Shown one piece after another: positions 1 to 7,195 of a DNA stretch of 64,000 nucleotides; within the stretch, counting starts at the first letter, position 1, and every line of letters begins with the position of its first letter. The notes beneath the pieces were generated by a model, which saw only the letters and a program-made list of their open reading frames with translations, did no database searches and was not told the origin of the DNA. Source of the DNA: Eledone cirrhosa (Eukaryota > Mollusca > Cephalopoda > Octopoda > Eledonidae); contig OZ024741.1 in the NCBI GenBank assembly GCA_964016885.1, positions 29,429,809 to 29,493,808 of the forward strand, given 5' to 3'. Both the position numbers and the translations under genes were made by a program.

Positions 1-747
1 CTATCGCAGCCATTTGTAGACTATGAATTAGGGAGCTGCGCTTTTTGTCCGCAAATCCAAGTTCGGTCATACTTTGGTCCAAGCGGGTTGGTATATAACC
101 CGTAGCACCAATAATGATGGGTATGAAGCTAAAGGTGTATCTTGGATACTGGATTTGTAAGCTCCTCATCAATGGTCCGTAGATGTCCTCCTTCTCCTGT
201 ATTTTTCTGACAACGTTTACATCAAGTGGGCAGCTGATCTCCACAACAGAACACGTTTTCAATGTGTGGTCCCAAACTACAATATCAGGCCGGTTGTGCT
301 TTAATTTGGTGGCAGTTTTTATTTTCAGGTTCCACCAGTATTCCTTAGTGCCATCTGTCTCAATATATTCTTCCTCGTTTGTTGTTAATTTTGTTTTCCG
401 AAGTGCGTTCCAGATAGTTCTAGCTATCCCATCGTGTCTCATGGGGAGGTAGTAGCGAGATGACATTCTTTCGCAGCTGGCAACAATATGGCTTACATCC
501 TCGATCTTTGTTTTACATAGCCTACATTTATTGTCAGCTGCTGGCCCTCCTCTTTTGTGCAGCAGATATTTGGTAGGGAGTTCTTGTTCCTGTATTGCAT
601 AGAGATATCCCTCAAGGTGTGATGTCATAAACTTGTCGGAACTCCATGCCAGGCTTTTTGAGTGGTTTATCCCCTCTATGGTCTGTGTTTTACGCCTCAA
701 GTATCCATGCACAACTTTCTCTGTAAATTGGTCAATTATGTATGTAT
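1..747 (-). mobile_element. R2/NeSL-like non-LTR retrotransposon, C-terminal endonuclease-region fragment (partial)
   Basis: I translated the reverse strand by hand. One frame is open from about 747 to the left window edge (roughly 248 codons). It contains a zinc-knuckle-like motif C-x2-C-x8-H-x4-C (CRLC ... HIVASC, near 525-475), then HNRPDIVVWD (near 300-270) and VVEISCPLD (near 250-225). In R2- and NeSL-type LINEs a CCHC motif followed by a PD...E endonuclease core lies downstream of the reverse transcriptase, and the order here fits. The frame then runs through IIIGATGYIPTRL toward the window edge. The reverse transcriptase itself is absent. The upstream end coincides with a TATG microsatellite at about 738-812, as expected for a 5'-truncated or microsatellite-captured LINE copy. 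No stop or frameshift was seen in the visible part. Assignment to this broad group is fairly secure; the exact clade is an inference. Confidence 0.72.
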
Positions 748-812
748 GTATGTATGTATGTATGCATGTATATATGTATGTATGTATATATGTATGTATG
801 TCTATATATATA
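738..812. repeat. TATG/TATA microsatellite
   Basis: Imperfect run of TATG units with TATA interruptions. It forms the upstream boundary of the reverse-strand LINE fragment; the LINE reading frame passes directly into it. Confidence 0.9.
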
Positions 813-1031
813 TGAGTGTTATATGAGCCTGAAGAGTGACTTGTACATACGAGCAGAAACATATAATCCTACTGTACTGTCTGTTATTATGTGTAATATC
901 TGCCTGTATTTCCTATCTTAGGAGAAGGATGAAGTTACTTTCAATGAAAAGTAAATGGTTTGGATGTAATCGAATAAAACTGTTAAAGTTGGTGCATGGG
1001 CATGGCCACAGTCCAAACATGGACACCGATA
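813..1031. other. Unassigned intergenic sequence
   Basis: No coding signal or recognised repeat. A forward open frame of about 105 codons spans 836-1153, but it runs into the SINE and has no recognisable domain, so I do not call it a gene. Confidence 0.5.
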
Positions 1032-1229
1032 GAATAATAATTGTTTCTACTTTAGGCACAAGGCCAGCAATTATCCCAGTGTATTACTGGTACTTTATTT
1101 TATCGACCGACCCCGTAAGGATGAAAGGCAAAGTTAACCTCGGCGGGATTTAAACTCAGACCACAAAGGGCCGTAACTCTATGCTGCAAAGCATGGCGTC
1201 CGACCCTCTACCGATACTGCCAATCCACC
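1032..1229 (-). mobile_element. tRNA-derived SINE, octopus type (copy 1)
   Basis: Closely matches the copy at 2276-2457, sharing TTGTTTCTACT, ATTACTGGTACTTTATTTTA, AAGGATGAAAGGCAAAGTTA, CGGCGGGATTT and GCATGGCGTCCGACCCTCTA. Read on the reverse strand it has a tRNA-like head: an A-box-like TGGCAGTATCGGTAGAG near 1219 and a B-box-like GAGTTTAAATCCC near 1150. This fits a pol III-transcribed SINE lying in reverse orientation with its tail at the low-coordinate end. It differs from copy 2 by a 4-bp GACC duplication near 1105. I could not identify a convincing target-site duplication. Attribution to octopus-type SINEs comes from recognition of the conserved GATGAAAGGCAAAGT...CGGCGGGATTTGAACTC block, not from a search. 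Confidence 0.82.
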
Positions 1230-1362
1230 GAAAAGAAGATATTGCGTTGTGATTTAAACAAAAGGTGAGATTTGATGTGATGAAAAGATGTTTCCAGAGA
1301 ATGATGTGTTTTATCTCGTACACTTATCTACGTACTCTCATTTGCTCGGAACATATACAAAC
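1230..1362. other. Unassigned spacer
   Basis: Short A/T-rich sequence between the SINE and the CA-rich microsatellite cluster. Nothing recognised. Confidence 0.5.
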
Positions 1363-1444
1363 ATGCACACAGGCACACAGGCACACAGGCACATAGGCAC
1401 ACACATATATAAATATATATATATATACACATACATGTACACAT

Positions 1445-1537
<93 letters not shown>

Positions 1538-1550
1538 CATATATTTGTAT
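1363..1550. repeat. CA-rich microsatellite cluster
   Basis: GGCACACA-type units (about 1370-1402) are followed by a TA tract, a long perfect AC run (about 1445-1516) and a terminal TA tract. Apparent ORFs of His-Thr or Cys-Val on either strand here are only translations of the dinucleotide repeat. Confidence 0.95.
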
Positions 1551-2015
1551 ACGGAAGAGATTGAGAAGGAAAGTAATCGATTATTGTGGCAGGCCATTGA
1601 TTGTGGTTGCAGGTCAAACAAGTTAAATGTTATCGACAATTTATGTCATCTCGTAGAAGTGGAGAATTATCGACTATTTTTGTCTGACATCCGGAAGAGA
1701 ACTACAATATTACGTCAATGTAGTATAAAGAAAACTTCTCTGCTGGCTTTATGTATAGATCTCGTCTGCTTTGATTAGGTAGATCAATCGCATTTAGGTA
1801 GTCGGTCATTATCATAACAGATTTGTTTCAAATTACTGTCCCCACTGGTTGTTTTAATTGAAATATTTCTCTATACACCCCATTCTTTTTCTGGTCTCGG
1901 AATTTCAAACCGAAATCATTATTGAAATCTCAGTAAATACTAGCGATTTCCTTTGGTGCTTCCCTCTAAAATAAATTATATACAGTAACCCAGGGTTTGG
2001 ATTCATGCCAGGCTT
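1551..2015. other. Unassigned intergenic sequence
   Basis: A/T-rich and without a convincing coding frame, RNA gene or recognised repeat. Confidence 0.5.
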
Positions 2016-2244
2016 TTAACCCTTTAGAATTTATATTACTCTATATATGCTATTATATTCTCACAGTAAAGGCTTTACCTCACATAATTATCTCACATAA
2101 TATCAAATCTATGAAACTTTGATATTATTTATTTTGAAAACAATGCCTTAATATCAGTATGAGTGGCCAGTTATGGCCGGTTTGAACAACAAGAGGTGAG
2201 AGAATTCTGGCTGGATATGGCCGGCTTAAATGCTAAAGGGTTAA
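2016..2244. mobile_element. piggyBac-type MITE (221 bp) with TTAA target-site duplications
   Basis: TTAA at 2016-2019 and TTAA at 2241-2244 flank a 221-bp element (2020-2240). Its ends are inverted repeats: CCCTTTAGAATTTA on the left, and the reverse complement of the right end is CCCTTTAGCATTTA (13 of 14 identical). TTAA duplication with CCC-starting terminal repeats is the signature of the piggyBac superfamily. There is no coding capacity, so the element is non-autonomous. Both internal flanks carry a TGGCCGG-containing motif (near 2174 and 2217) that may be subterminal repeats. Superfamily assignment is inferred from the termini alone. Confidence 0.8.
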
Positions 2245-2263
2245 CAGAATTTAACACTTATTC

Positions 2264-2469
2264 TACGATTATAATTGTTTCTACTATTGGCACATGACCA
2301 GTAATTATTCCAGTGTATTACTGGTACTTTATTTTATCGACCCCGTAAGGATGAAAGGCAAAGTTAACCTCGGCGGGATTTGAACTCAGGCCATAAAGGG
2401 GCGTAACTCTATGCTGGAAGGCATGGCGTCCGACCCTCTACCGATACTGTCAATTCATACGATTATAAT
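2264..2469 (-). mobile_element. tRNA-derived SINE, octopus type (copy 2), with 12-bp target-site duplication
   Basis: The SINE body spans 2276-2457 in reverse orientation and is homologous to the copy at 1032-1229. It is bounded by a perfect direct repeat TACGATTATAAT at 2264-2275 and 2458-2469, as expected for LINE-mediated integration. The B-box-like element GAGTTCAAATCCC lies on the reverse strand near 2386, and an A-box-like CAGTATCGGTAGAG near 2448. It inserted only about 20 bp from the piggyBac MITE. Confidence 0.88.
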
Positions 2470-2761
2470 GGCTGCAATATAGGAGATATGAGCTGGTGGT
2501 GGAGTGTGCCTTGTTGCAGATGTGTCGTATGGACGTGGGTGTGGTTTTGGTGTTATCTAGCGTGTTTGTGTGTCCATTTGTATTTAGTTTCTGGGATTAC
2601 TTTTCCCTTCACTGCAAGATGAGAATGCTTCTCTGCCAGAAAAATCAAGCTCGGTGGTAGTGCATGTGTGTCTATGACAATGTCTCTGTTTGAAAGAAGA
2701 GAAGAGAGAGAGGAAGAGAAAGAGATGTATTCGGTGTTCACTTGGGTGGTTTTGTTGTTGG
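2470..2761. other. Unassigned intergenic sequence with a purine-rich patch
   Basis: GT-rich sequence followed by a GA-rich tract at about 2690-2730. Open frames on both strands are short and low in complexity, and I recognise no family. Confidence 0.45.
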
Positions 2762-3007
2762 TTAGTTCTTGTTAATACTGGTGCTGCTGTTGTTGTTACT
2801 ACTGCTGATGTAGTTGTCGTTGCTACTGGGACTACTGTTGGGGTTACTGCTGCTACCAGTACTGGAGTTGATTTTGTTGGGGCCCTGGGTTTGGTGTGTG
2901 TCAAAAGGAGTTATATTTTGAATTGTCTTTTTGGAGGAGTATTTTTGAGACTTTCCTTCCTCTTCACTACCTGACAAGGAGAATTCTGTGACGGAAACAT
3001 TAGACAC
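2762..3007 (-). other. Ser/Asn-rich open frame, possible exon or low-complexity triplet tract
   Basis: A reverse-strand frame of 81 codons begins with ATG at 3007. Its first 45 residues are of ordinary mixed composition (it starts MSNVSVTEFSLSGSEEEGK) and the remainder is almost all Ser, Asn and Pro. The Ser/Asn part corresponds to an imperfect GTT/ACT/GCT triplet tract on the forward strand (about 2765-2870), so the composition may only reflect simple sequence. I see no flanking exon, splice pairing or polyadenylation signal that would make it a gene. Real possibilities are a fragment of a host exon or non-coding triplet repeat. Confidence in coding is low. Confidence 0.2.
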
Positions 3008-3721
3008 AAATAGGGATGGTAGTACGCTTTTGTGTGTGTCTATGTGTATCTGGCCTTTTCACACGACCATTGATGTAGCTGGGACATGTATATGAAATGT
3101 GTGCAGCCCAACACAAATTACACCAATAAGAGTCGATCACTCTACAAAATAGTTGAGAAAAGGGAGTAACTAACCCATCAAGATGGAAAAACACCTTATC
3201 CAATATTTTCATTCTTTTTTTCATACAGTACATGCAAATGCCACCTTAGTGGAAGTGCATGGTTAGCAGACGGGGAAATATTGTACTTGTTTGATCAATG
3301 TAACAATTTCCAATCGGTTAATGAAGCATGTACTAACAACTAGGAGCCATAGCAATGTAGTACATGCAAAACATTAGATAGAACAACTTCCGCAGATAAT
3401 ATAATTCTATATAGAATTCCATACGAAATAAATTGAATAATTATAAAAATATCAACGAAACTTTAACAGAATACGTAAATCGTTGAGAAGTTTGAAATCT
3501 TACGTCCATGATGTCCTACTACTGCCATGGTCATTACGATTAGTATTAGGCTTTTAGGCTCTTTTATTTTGATGGAACTCCGCCGGCTGTGAGATATTAT
3601 TACATAAATGGATCTGGAAATTTGGGGATACTGTTGTCCAAAATAATCCAAATGATGAAAAATGATGTATTGAAAATGATGTGCTTCGCGAAAAAGATGG
3701 TTACTACACAGACACACACAT
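3008..3721. other. Unassigned intergenic sequence
   Basis: A/T-rich, with only short open frames on both strands that resemble no known protein. No RNA gene or mobile-element terminus was recognised. Confidence 0.5.
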
Positions 3722-3753
3722 ATGATGATGATGATGATCATCATCATCATCAT
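3722..3753. repeat. Perfect 32-bp palindrome of ATG/CAT triplets
   Basis: ATG triplets on the left meet ATC/CAT triplets on the right around a central GATC, so the tract is its own reverse complement over 32 bp with no spacer. It could extrude a cruciform. It abuts a dispersed cephalopod repeat at its right side. Confidence 0.95.
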
Positions 3754-3807
3754 TTAATGTCTATCTTCCTCACTAGCATGGGTTAGACGGGGTTGTCCCA
3801 TTTGAGC
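3739..3807 (+). repeat. Fragment of a dispersed 'CATCATCAT...AGCATGGGTTAGACGG' repeat
   Basis: CAT triplets lead into TTAATGTCTATCTTCC, AGCATGGGTTAGACGG and GGTTG. I recognise this as the start of a dispersed repeat widespread in cephalopod and other mollusc sequences, typically CAT repeats, then a CCATGCTAGCATGGGTTGGACGG-like core, usually longer than here. The copy is cut off by the CA microsatellite that follows. Recognition is from memory of the motif, not from a search. Confidence 0.45.
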
Positions 3808-3855
3808 CACACACACACACGCACACACACACAAACACACACACACACACACACA

Positions 3856-3930
<75 letters not shown>
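3808..3930. repeat. AC microsatellite
   Basis: Long CA run with sparse GCAC, AAAC and AGAC interruptions. The long Cys-Val frames on the reverse strand are translations of this tract. Confidence 0.95.
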
Positions 3931-3931
<1 letters not shown>

Positions 3932-4361
3932 ACACTTAGGAAAATAAAAATAAAAAGGTAACGAACGAAAACAAGGCAAAATGAAAAAAATATTGGAAAG
4001 GGGAAACCACAAAAAATATTTTTTGAAAATAAAACTAGAAACGAGTAACACAGAAATCGAAAGTGTTCAGTCGGCAGTTTCAACTCCTACCGACAGTACT
4101 GTGGGTCCATCTGGGGTAGCAACGTCTAACACAAGACAAAGCGCTATCCGTGGAGTAAGAGACAAGACAAAACAACTTTCAGCAATTAAGCTATAACATG
4201 TACACAGAATTTTATGTGACACCTAGAATGTATTGCGCATGTTATAGTAACGAGTCACATGAGACTGAAACAAAAGAAAAGAAAGAAAAAAGCGAAAAGG
4301 CAAGAAGAAGAAAGTAAGACATCGTGTTAAAATATGTAAACCATTAAAATTAATGTGTGTG
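3931..4361. other. Unassigned intergenic sequence
   Basis: A-rich, with a purine-rich stretch at about 4268-4320. A forward frame of 71 codons (3981-4196) has no recognisable family. No RNA gene was recognised. Confidence 0.4.
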
Positions 4362-4574
4362 TGTATGTATGTATGTATATATTTCAGGTCACCAGTTGGT
4401 GCTACTGGTAACATGTATCCCTGTACAACCTGTCTCATGGTCGGGTCGTTGGCGACTAAACTGGCAACCCCACCAAGGTTTTTTGGTGAGGAGGGTGACT
4501 TTGGACATCCTGCAGGACTAAAAACAAAACCTGTCAAAGGGCAAAGGAGCTCTTAAGAGTCAATGGCCATCCAA
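4362..4574 (+). other. TATG microsatellite and possible upstream part of the adjacent LINE
   Basis: A short TGTA/TATG repeat (4353-4382) is followed by a forward frame ending at a TAA near 4554. The frame has mixed composition and contains PCTTC and GEEGDFGHPAG. It lies directly upstream of a LINE 3' end and may belong to it, but I cannot name a domain and it has no second copy in the window to compare with. Confidence 0.3.
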
Positions 4575-4993
4575 AATCACCGGCAGAGATGACCCCTTAG
4601 CCTTTGTCAAGGCAGAATTCTAGGAGAAGGAAAACTCTAATATAATACCTGCAACTCTGATGGTATCCAATGATGTTGACATGTTCTTCTTTTTGGTAAA
4701 TATCATCTTGGTTAAGAGAGTGGGACTGGCTTTGTGCAGTGCCTTGCTCATTATAAAAGCTTCACGGCACAGGCATATATGGAGATCTCTCTGCACTTGT
4801 CGTCACATGGTACCATGGGCCCAGCACTATGTGTCAATAATTGTCAAAAGTGTAGTGTTTGTACCAGAGTTTTCAAGTCGCTGGCTGGACTAAAAAGTCA
4901 CACTCGTTCAGCGCATCGGTAGGGGTTCTCCTACATGGATATAAAGTAGTGGCCGTACTCGAAAACGAGTTGGCAGCCATCATGTATATATGT
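4575..4993 (+). mobile_element. LINE 3' end with C2H2-like zinc finger and stem-loop tail (copy 1)
   Basis: The segment from about 4734 recurs in direct orientation at 6263-6530, and the part upstream of it aligns with an older copy at 4998-5755. One forward frame ends with C-x2-C-x12-H-x4-H (CSVCTRVF ... GLKSHTRSAH, 4851-4916) and a TAG at 4920. Many LINE ORFs end in a similar zinc finger just before the 3' UTR. The 3' UTR contains a short stem-loop ACTCGAAAACGAGT (about 4957-4970) and finishes in an ATGTATA microsatellite-like tail, as seen in LINE groups that end in short tandem repeats. The reverse transcriptase is missing, so this is a 5'-truncated copy and the clade cannot be given. Confidence 0.55.
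4851..4922 (+). other. C2H2-like zinc-finger terminus of LINE ORF
   Basis: The Cys and His residues are spaced C-x2-C-x12-H-x4-H and followed by Arg and a stop. The same residues and stop are preserved in the second copy at 6388-6459. This spacing is the canonical C2H2 finger, a nucleic-acid-binding fold. The function in this element is inferred from the family pattern only. Confidence 0.6.
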
Positions 4994-5055
4994 ATGAAAT
5001 AATCGGGCTGGATACCCGATCGCGTGAAGGGCCCCTAGCCTTTATCAGGGCATTC

Positions 5056-5496
5056 TTCTAGGACAAACAGTGTGCCGCGAGATCATCCTAAGTGTCAGGC
5101 GAAATTTTGAACGGACAAATTTCTCACTAAAGAAGCCAGCTATTTGACTGATGGAATTCGAAACACTCCAATAAAGTAAGTTCATAGCTATGTTCTTCTT
5201 TATTTAGTTTGAGTCATTCTATGTGTCTATGACTAGTCTGTGTCTAAGGTTGTATGCCGTCTATGACTAGTCTGTGTCTAAGGTTGTATGCCGTCTATGA
5301 CTAGTCTGTGTCTAAGGTTGTATGCCGTCTATGACTAGTCTGTGTCTACGGTTCTATGCCGTCTATGACTTACCATGTTTTTATTTTGTAAAATTCAAAT
5401 GGTTTTGATATATATTTAGCTAGGTGTGCCGCTATTTTTTCATGTGCTCCAAGGTGTGCCGTTGGCAAAAAGATGTTGAGAACCACTGTTCTAGGG
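5056..5496. mobile_element. hAT-like non-autonomous element (425 bp) with 8-bp target-site duplication
   Basis: The insertion spans about 5064-5488. It is flanked by TTCTAGGA (5056-5063) and TTCTAGGG (5489-5496), an 8-bp direct repeat with one mismatch, and 8 bp is the hAT superfamily's duplication length. The right end reads GTTGAGAACCACTG; its reverse complement, CAGTGGTTCTCAAC, is a familiar hAT terminus. Copies of GTGTGCCG occur near both ends. The left end (CAAACAGTGTGCCGCGAG) matches the right terminus only weakly, so the terminal inverted repeats are degenerate or the left boundary is approximate. No transposase is present. It carries the 34-bp minisatellite described separately. Confidence 0.6.
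5227..5371. repeat. 34-bp minisatellite, about 4.3 copies
   Basis: Four 34-bp units start at 5227, 5261, 5295 and 5329, with a partial fifth to 5371. Each begins CTATGACTAGTCTGTGTCTA. Units 1-3 are identical and unit 4 has two substitutions (ACGGTTC). It lies inside the hAT-like insertion. Confidence 0.95.
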
Positions 5497-5755
5497 GAAA
5501 GCAATTCAGGAAACTTGGATAACTTTGACATAAAACCTGCGGCTCATCAGTTACTGATGATGTTGATAATTTTTTCTTTACGGGTTATAGCGACTGTCGC
5601 TCAGAGAGTGGGATTAGCTCAGTACACAGTCTTTCCTCACTTAAAAAAAAAATCTTCACGGACAGGCATTGCCCGCTAGCATTAATTGATAATTATTAAT
5701 AATGTTATATCGTGCAATGGCCATACTCGATAACGAGGAGGTAGTCATCATGTAT

Positions 5756-6007
5756 GTAAGTGTGTATATTCTGGTTTTATAATTTCACAAATTTTTGCCA
5801 ATAGAGAGAGAGTCGGTTTCTAACATAGTTACAAGACTCTCTCATTGGAATTTACACAAAATCAACTAGGTAGATATGTCTGCATGTGTAGATAGGTATG
5901 CATGCATGTGTAGATATGAATGTTATTGTATGTGTGGATGTGCATGCTTTGAGTTGTATGTTTGCATGTGCATGTGCTTTGTGTCTGTACACGTGTATAT
6001 GCATTTA
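5756..6007. other. Unassigned sequence with cryptic TG-rich simple repeat
   Basis: After an unremarkable 115 bp, about 5874-6000 is rich in ATGTGTAGATA and GCATGTG words but not regularly tandem. It lies just beyond the stop codon of the reverse-strand LINE fragment and may be its 3' UTR or tail. Confidence 0.4.
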
Positions 6008-6232
6008 TTAGATGCAGAATTTTTGGAATGTTTTACATATTTTTACTGTTCCATTAATGGATTGTACTTGTAGTTTCCCAACTAGTTGTGTTCTTTCTGT
6101 TCCTCTGAAGCCCAGCTTCTCAAGGTTTGTACTGAGGCAGTTACTAACATACCCCAGTGTCCCAACAATCACAGGCATAAATCGGAAGGTATAATCAGGG
6201 TGGAGTACCTGCAGATTTCTCATTAGTTCTGC
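6008..6232 (-). mobile_element. R2/NeSL-like retrotransposon, extreme C-terminal fragment
   Basis: The reverse frame contains LMRNLQVLHPDYTFRF, VIVGTLGYVSNCL and NLEKLGF and ends at a stop near 6008. It is clearly homologous to the fragment at 1-747, which has LMRSLQIQYPRYTFSF and IIIGATGYIPTRL at the corresponding place. It therefore supplies the C-terminus that the first fragment lacks in this window, finishing in GTVKICKTFQKF. The upstream homology stops at a CATA/TATG microsatellite (about 6234-6262), the same kind of boundary as in the first copy. It is a decayed or 5'-truncated element, not a host gene. Confidence 0.7.
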
Positions 6233-6262
6233 ATATGTGTGTATGTATGTATATATGCATTG
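6233..6262. repeat. TATG microsatellite
   Basis: Short GTATGTATGTATATATG run separating the reverse-strand LINE fragment from the forward LINE 3' end. Confidence 0.85.
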
Positions 6263-6530
6263 TGCAGTGCCTTTGCTCACTATAAAAGCTTCACGGCACA
6301 GGCCCTGCTTTATATCTGGAGATCTCTCTGCACTTGTCGTCACATGGTACCATGGGCCCAGCACTATGTGACAATAATTGTCACAGGTGTAGTGTTTGTA
6401 CCAGAGTTTTCAAGTCGCTGGCTGGACTAAAAAGTCACACTCGTTCAGCGCATCGGTAGGGGTTCTCCTACATGGCTATAAAGTAGTGGCCGTACTCGAA
6501 AACGAGTTGGCAGCCACCATATATGTATTG
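6263..6530 (+). mobile_element. LINE 3' end with C2H2-like zinc finger and stem-loop tail (copy 2)
   Basis: Near-identical to 4734-4986 apart from small indels near 6300-6320 and a few substitutions. The zinc-finger codons (C-x2-C-x12-H-x4-H, 6388-6453), the TAG at 6457 and the ACTCGAAAACGAGT stem-loop are all kept. It ends in a TATGTATTGTATGTAAGTATG tail. The 5' truncation point (GTGCAGTGCC) differs from copy 1, so these are independent insertions rather than a local duplication. Confidence 0.6.
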
Positions 6531-6575
6531 TATGTAAGTATGTATATATCTATGCATGTATGTATGTATATATGG
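6521..6575. repeat. TATG/TGTA simple repeat tail
   Basis: ATGTA-rich simple sequence directly following LINE copy 2, probably its tandem-repeat tail extended as a microsatellite. Confidence 0.75.
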
Positions 6576-6647
6576 GTGTGTTTTTTAAAGCTAATTTGTT
6601 AAATACATAACTGTGTTTAACAGTGACTCAACACGGCTGGACATAGT

Positions 6648-6694
6648 ATGATATATGTATATTTATATGTATGATATATGTATATTAATATGTA
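6648..6694. repeat. Short A/T-rich tandem duplication
   Basis: ATGATATATGTATATT occurs twice in tandem with short TATATGT spacers. Confidence 0.7.
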
Positions 6695-7195
6695 GGGTAG
6701 TCAGGATTTACATTCAAACCACGTATTCCTTCAATCTGTCTTTTCGTCGCCAGTAAACATTAGCAAATCGCGAAGAAATGATTAATAATGTTTTAAATTG
6801 CGTTCGATGTGTGATAATATAATCATGCGTCCTTTGACGTCAACCGTTATTTCCCATACATCATTAGAGGCTGATTTGAATTTCGTGAGAAAGAGTTTGG
6901 GAAAATACCAGTAGTTAGAGATATGTTTGATTTGTGTAAAATTATATAATGGTGGCAATAATATCAGCTTTCTGTGGAAGAAAGAAGTGAAAATATTTCG
7001 ACCCATTACTAAATAATGATGCACTTTCTCGGTGATCTCTACTTTATATCCTAATTACCAAATATATTTCAAACGTGATGTGTCCTCAAAGTGTGGTTAA
7101 GAGAATGCACCATTGTGGTGGTGTAATGTAATCTTTGGAGGATTACACTGGGTATTTTATAGTGCTTCATATATAGCTGGCGTACACATTAACAC
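6695..7195. other. Unassigned left flank of the satellite array
   Basis: A/T-rich sequence with no recognised repeat. A reverse open frame of 80 codons (6782-7024) has a mixed, hydrophobic-rich composition but no recognisable domain and no supporting signals. A small hairpin, TGTAATC (7127-7133) paired with GATTACA (7141-7147), lies about 50 bp before the first satellite monomer. Confidence 0.5.

Larger units (their letters stand above)
4998..5755 (+). mobile_element. Old LINE 3' end (copy 3), split by a hAT-like insertion
   Basis: Left part 4998-5063 and right part 5489-5755 align with copy 1. Shared landmarks are CCTAGCCTTTATCAGGGCA against CCTTAGCCTTTGTCAAGGCA, then TTCTAGG, ACCTGC, GATGATGTTGA, AGAGAGTGGGA, CTTCACGG, and the tail stem-loop ACTCGATAACGAGG near 5725. 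The copy is much more diverged than copies 1 and 2 and lacks the zinc-finger segment between CACGGACAGGCATT and the tail. It is interrupted at 5064-5488 by another element. Confidence 0.6.

Noticed and set aside
836..1153. 105-codon forward ORF as a gene
   Set aside because: Its second half is SINE sequence and it has no recognisable domain.
1032..1229. Functional tRNA gene
   Set aside because: The tRNA-like A and B boxes belong to a SINE with a tRNA-unrelated body. A second copy with target-site duplications confirms a mobile element.
1324..1639. His/Thr- or Cys/Val-rich proteins
   Set aside because: They are translations of the CA/TG microsatellite. The same holds for the frames at 3754-4083.
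5227..5371. The 34-bp minisatellite as the direct ancestor of the 33-bp satellite
   Set aside because: Both contain CTAT, TGTGT and AGGT words in similar order, but the alignment needs several gaps and mismatches. The similarity is not better than expected for short TG-rich repeats.
6782..7024. 80-codon reverse ORF next to the array
   Set aside because: A/T-rich, no recognised family, and no start-context or splice evidence.
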